From Alphaproteobacteria bacterium (GTDB taxonomy: Bacteria > Pseudomonadota > Alphaproteobacteria > ATCC43930 > CGMCC-115725): DNA of 55,284 nt. The stretch is taken from NCBI GenBank assembly GCA_030041335.1, contig JASHOB010000070.1, positions 1 to 55,284 on the forward strand. The letters are read 5' to 3'. Of the stretch, positions 52,396 through 55,284 are shown in pieces (positions within the stretch are counted from its first letter, which is position 1; every line of letters starts with the position of its first letter). The position numbers and the translations under genes were made by a program. The notes under the pieces are model-generated. The model ran no database searches, was not told the DNA's origin, and saw only the letters and a list, made by a program, of their open reading frames with translations.

Positions 52396-53154
52396 ATGGC
52401 GAAGCGTTTCGAAGGAAAATCCGTTTTGGTCACAGGTGGCGCGTCGGGCATCGGACGCGCAACCGCGCTCGCCTTTGGCGCCGAGGGGGGCCGCGTCACC
52501 GTGGTCGATCGCAGCGCAACGGATGGCCAAGCCACGGCAAAAGCGATTCGCGACGCGGGCGGTGCCGCGATCTTTGTCACGGCCGACGTCAGCAAGGCGG
52601 CCGACTGCCGCGCCATGGTCGAAGCCGCGGTCAAGGCCCACGGCGGCCTCGACGTGGCGTTCAACAATGCCGGCATCGAGCGCCATGGTTTCCTCACTGC
52701 CGATGTCGAGGAAGCGTCCTGGAACGAAGTGATCGCCGTCAATCTCAACGGCGTCTTCCTGTCGATGAAACACGAGATTCCGGCGATTTTGAAAAATGGC
52801 GGCGGCGCCATCGTCAACACCGCGTCGGTCGGCGGCGTCGTCGGCAATCCCGGCCTCGCCGCCTATTGCGCCGCCAAGCACGGCGTCATCGGGCTGACCA
52901 AGGTGGCGGCGCTCGAATATGTGTCCCAAGGCATTCGCATCAACGCGCTTTGTCCGGGGGGCACCGCCACGCCGATGCTCAAGAACTGGTTCCAGGAACC
53001 CGGCGTCGAGGAGCACGTCAAGGCGCTCCATCCGATCGGGCGGTGGGCCGATCCCGCGGAGCAGGCCAAAGCGGTGCTGTTTTTGTGCTCCGAGGATGCC
53101 TCCTATATGGCCGGCCATTCCCTCATTGTTGACGGCGCGATGACGGCGCAGTAA
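52396..53154 (+). CDS. Short-chain dehydrogenase/reductase
   Basis: 252 residues. TGGASGIGRA, NNAG, NTASVGG, YCAAK and IVDGAMTAQ are all present. GAGGAGG lies 6-8 nt upstream of the ATG. The Asp in VVDRSAT after the second strand suggests NAD preference. Substrate unknown. It is unlike the other SDR, so it is not a recent duplicate. Confidence 0.93.
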   Translation: MAKRFEGKSVLVTGGASGIGRATALAFGAEGGRVTVVDRSATDGQATAKAIRDAGGAAIFVTADVSKAADCRAMVEAAVKAHGGLDVAFNNAGIERHGFLTADVEEASWNEVIAVNLNGVFLSMKHEIPAILKNGGGAIVNTASVGGVVGNPGLAAYCAAKHGVIGLTKVAALEYVSQGIRINALCPGGTATPMLKNWFQEPGVEEHVKALHPIGRWADPAEQAKAVLFLCSEDASYMAGHSLIVDGAMTAQ

Positions 53155-53224
53155 TTGCGGCGCAACGCCGCGTCGCGAAAACAGGCGGTGTCGGGGCCCG
53201 GGTTCGTTCCTAGATTAAGGCGCA

Positions 53225-54784
53225 ATGCCGGACGCCAGCGCCACCGCCACCGCGACGACCTCCGTCTTACCGGCCAAGGCAGCTGCCTCGGGCAGCCGCG
53301 GGCTGCTGACCGTCTCGTTGATGGCGGCAACCTTTATGCAGGCGCTCGACACCACCATTGCCAATGTCGCGCTGCCGCATATGGAAGGCAGCCTTTCGGC
53401 CACGCAGGATCAAATTACCTGGATCCTGACCTCTTACATTGTCGCCGCCGCGATCATGACGCCTTTGACCGGTTGGCTTGCCGGGCGATTCGGGCGTAAA
53501 CGGGTGATCCTGATCTCGGTCGCGGGTTTTGTCGTGTCGTCGGCGCTGTGCGGCGTCGCCACCTCGCTTGGCCAGATGGTGGTGTATCGGCTGTTGCAGG
53601 GCATTTCCGGTGCGGCCCTGGTGCCGATTTCCCAGGCGGTGCTGCTCGACGCTTATCCAACGCACAAGCACGGCCAGGCGATGGCGATGTGGGGCCTCGG
53701 CGTCACCCTGGCGCCGGTCGTTGGACCGGTCCTCGGCGGCTGGCTGACCGATGACTATTCATGGCGCTGGGTGTTCTATATCAACGTGCCGATCGGCATC
53801 CTCGCTTTCCTCGGCCTGCTGGCCCGGCTGAAGGACACACAACGGTCGGTCCATCGCGGCTTCGACTTTTTCGGCTTCGCCATGCTGTCGCTCGGCGTCG
53901 GCGCGCTGCAGATGATGCTTGATCGGGGCGAGCTCAAGGATTGGTTCAGTTCAGGCGAGATCGTGATCGAAGCGATCCTGGCCGCCTCCGGCTTCTATTT
54001 CTTCATCGTGCGCATGATCACGGCCGAGCGGCCGTTTCTCAGCCTCGCGCTGTTCAAGGACCGCAACTTCGTTACCGGCAACATCTTCATTTTCGTGGTC
54101 GGCATCATTCTGTTCGCGACGCTGGTGCTGTTGCCGCCGCTGTTCCAGGGATTGATGAACTATCCGGTGATCACGACCGGCTTGATCATGGCGCCGCGCG
54201 GCATCGGCACCATGCTGTCGATGATCTTCGTTGGCCGGGTGTCGGGGAAGATCGATCCCCGCATCCTGATCGCCTTCGGCTTTGCCCTGAGCGCCCTGTC
54301 GTTGTGGCAGATGATGAATTTCGATTTGCAGATGGATCAGTGGCCGGTGATCTGGTCCGGCCTGACCCAGGGATTCGGCGTCGGCTTCGCCTATGTCTCG
54401 CTGACCAGCGTGTCGTTCGCGACCTTGCCGCCGCAATATCGCGCCGAAGGCACCGCGTTGTTCAACCTGATGCGCAATCTCGGTTCGAGCATCGGGATCT
54501 CCGCGGTGCAAGCGCTGCTCACCGAGAACACACAGACCATGCACCAGAGCCTGGCGACGCAGATTTCGCCTTACAATCCGTGGCTCCACAATTTCGATCT
54601 TCACTCGACCCAGACGCTGGCTCAGCTCAACACCATGGTGACGAGCCAGGCGGCGATGGTCGCCTATAATGACGACTTCAAGATCATGATGGTGCTGTCG
54701 CTGCTGACGATTCCGTTCCTTTTGTTCATGCGGGTAGGCAAGCCCCGGCCTGGCGAGCGGCCCGAGATGATGGCGATGGATTAG
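53225..54784 (+). CDS. DHA2-type MFS drug exporter (EmrB/QacA)
   Basis: 519 residues, 14 membrane segments. TM1 motif LDTTIANVALPHMEG, motif A GWLAGRFGRKRVI and motif C LGVTLAPVVGPVLGGWLTD are canonical, unlike the other DHA2 gene at 15.6 kb. It has an Ala/Thr-rich 25-residue cytoplasmic N-terminus. No HlyD adaptor gene is adjacent. Substrate unknown. Confidence 0.92.
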   Translation: MPDASATATATTSVLPAKAAASGSRGLLTVSLMAATFMQALDTTIANVALPHMEGSLSATQDQITWILTSYIVAAAIMTPLTGWLAGRFGRKRVILISVAGFVVSSALCGVATSLGQMVVYRLLQGISGAALVPISQAVLLDAYPTHKHGQAMAMWGLGVTLAPVVGPVLGGWLTDDYSWRWVFYINVPIGILAFLGLLARLKDTQRSVHRGFDFFGFAMLSLGVGALQMMLDRGELKDWFSSGEIVIEAILAASGFYFFIVRMITAERPFLSLALFKDRNFVTGNIFIFVVGIILFATLVLLPPLFQGLMNYPVITTGLIMAPRGIGTMLSMIFVGRVSGKIDPRILIAFGFALSALSLWQMMNFDLQMDQWPVIWSGLTQGFGVGFAYVSLTSVSFATLPPQYRAEGTALFNLMRNLGSSIGISAVQALLTENTQTMHQSLATQISPYNPWLHNFDLHSTQTLAQLNTMVTSQAAMVAYNDDFKIMMVLSLLTIPFLLFMRVGKPRPGERPEMMAMD

Positions 54785-54804
54785 CGGCCTGTCCGCGCCG
54801 CCGA

Positions 54805-55284
54805 TCAGGCAAAAAACGAAATCGTTCGGATCTCGAGACTTTGGCGCGGTGGGGCGCCGGCGGCGCTGGTCGGATCGTCGAAGGCCGTATGCGCCGTCAG
54901 CTGCGGCAAGGCCCGATCGGAATCACACAATTTGAACACCAGCAACTCTTGCGGCCGCATCCGCGGATAATAGTACCAACGATGCGCCGGGCTGTAGGCG
55001 ACATTGAAGCCTTCGAGAAAATCGCCCGGATCTTCCGGTCGTGTGCCAATCAACCCCAGAACCAGATGTTGGTCGCTGACCGTCCGCGCGTCGCAAACCG
55101 CAAGCGGCTTGCGCTCAACCGTCTCGATGCCGCGCCACAGATTGATCAGCGCCACCCGCTTTTTGGCATAGCGATCGGCCTCGGGGCCTAGCATGCCGGC
55201 GGCTAGCCGACGTACGGTTTTCTCGTTGAAATCGATATGCGGATTGTTAGCGGTCTCGTGGACTTGCATCGCCGGCACCTGGCG
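54805..55284 (-). CDS. CmcJ/NvfI-type oxidoreductase (5' partial)
   Basis: The open frame runs off the right end; about 160 C-terminal residues are visible and the GTG at 55278 is not necessarily the start. RVALINLWRGIETVERKPLAV, YSPAHRWYYYPRMRPQELLVFK, CDSD and HTAFDDP (first 20 residues of each) are hallmarks of the CmcJ/GA4-desaturase-like family of putative non-haem iron oxygenases. The His of HTAFDDP and the Arg near QSLEIRTI are consistent with that fold. Substrate unknown. Confidence 0.85.
   Translation of the reverse strand, partial: RQVPAMQVHETANNPHIDFNEKTVRRLAAGMLGPEADRYAKKRVALINLWRGIETVERKPLAVCDARTVSDQHLVLGLIGTRPEDPGDFLEGFNVAYSPAHRWYYYPRMRPQELLVFKLCDSDRALPQLTAHTAFDDPTSAAGAPPRQSLEIRTISFFA

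Noticed and set aside
50974-53154. The two SDR genes as a recent tandem duplicate
   Set aside because: Their sequences differ throughout outside the shared family motifs, and they flank an unrelated gene.
54790-54822. GCCTG/CAGGC hairpin followed by A residues as a terminator at the end of the DHA2 gene
   Set aside because: The A-run follows on the plus strand, and on the minus strand the T-run precedes the hairpin; neither orientation fits.

Overview
This window is about 55 kb of GC-rich chromosome from an alphaproteobacterium, most like the Rhodospirillales. The assignment is inferred from gene content: a RegB/RegA (PrrBA, ActSR) redox pair, ChvI/ChvG beside a short HprK and a soluble PTS, divergently placed pckA, MmcB, alphaproteobacterial AddB, and Coq7. 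Most genes are ordinary housekeeping genes packed into short operons, often with ATGA stop/start overlaps. No insertion sequence, integrase, CRISPR array or prophage was seen.

Layout. 1-7.7 kb: end of a two-FtsX-domain ABC permease, a pirin, a Bax-inhibitor-1 membrane protein, regB-regA with a methyltransferase, a lipoprotein and mmcB. 7.8-14 kb: a secreted protein, lysS, a Bcr/CflA-type exporter, an ABC ATPase without visible partners, an SCP2 protein and recR. 14-19 kb: a more accessory-looking stretch with an EmrA/EmrB-like pump and two small secreted proteins. 19.0-19.3 kb: a tRNA-Leu(CAA) gene interrupted by a group I intron, just downstream of a TPP enzyme gene. 21-24.5 kb: MaoC, YqaA, a DsbB-family gene overlapping coq7, and an unusual ATP-grasp-like protein. 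24.6-27.3 kb: an FAH-family hydrolase divergent from a MetE-like methyltransferase, followed by an FMN reductase lacking a normal start codon. 27.3-31.6 kb: rpmI-rplT-pheS-pheT. 31.7-33.8 kb: a 3-methyladenine-glycosylase-like protein and guanine deaminase. 33.8-38.9 kb, minus strand: tsaE-amgK-murU-addB, without addA. 39-41 kb: a thioredoxin-reductase-like ferredoxin/flavodoxin-NADP reductase and a DUF4239-like membrane protein. 41.2-47.4 kb, minus strand: chvI-chvG-hprK-rapZ-EIIA(Man)-HPr-EI. 47.6-49.8 kb: a split-barrel flavin/heme-type protein and pckA. 49.9-55.3 kb: an MDR reductase, two SDRs, a SnoaL-like protein, a DHA2 exporter and the 3' part of a CmcJ-like oxidoreductase.

How the parts fit. 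The chvI-to-EI block is a regulatory phosphorelay: EI, HPr and EIIA(Man) are present with HPr kinase but no sugar permease, next to the ChvG/ChvI envelope-stress pair and the gluconeogenic gene pckA. RegB/RegA would couple redox state to transcription. The tsaE-amgK-murU block combines tRNA t6A modification with cell-wall sugar recycling.

The most notable element is the self-splicing-type intron in tRNA-Leu(CAA). Helices P1, P3, P4, P7 and P9 can be drawn by eye, and the required splice junction falls after C34 rather than the near-universal U. Other items worth a look are a 22-bp AT-rich palindrome in front of pckA, a terminator without a gene on its strand at 13.1 kb, an AUC-start gene, and a 21-bp tandem duplication at the chvI/chvG overlap.
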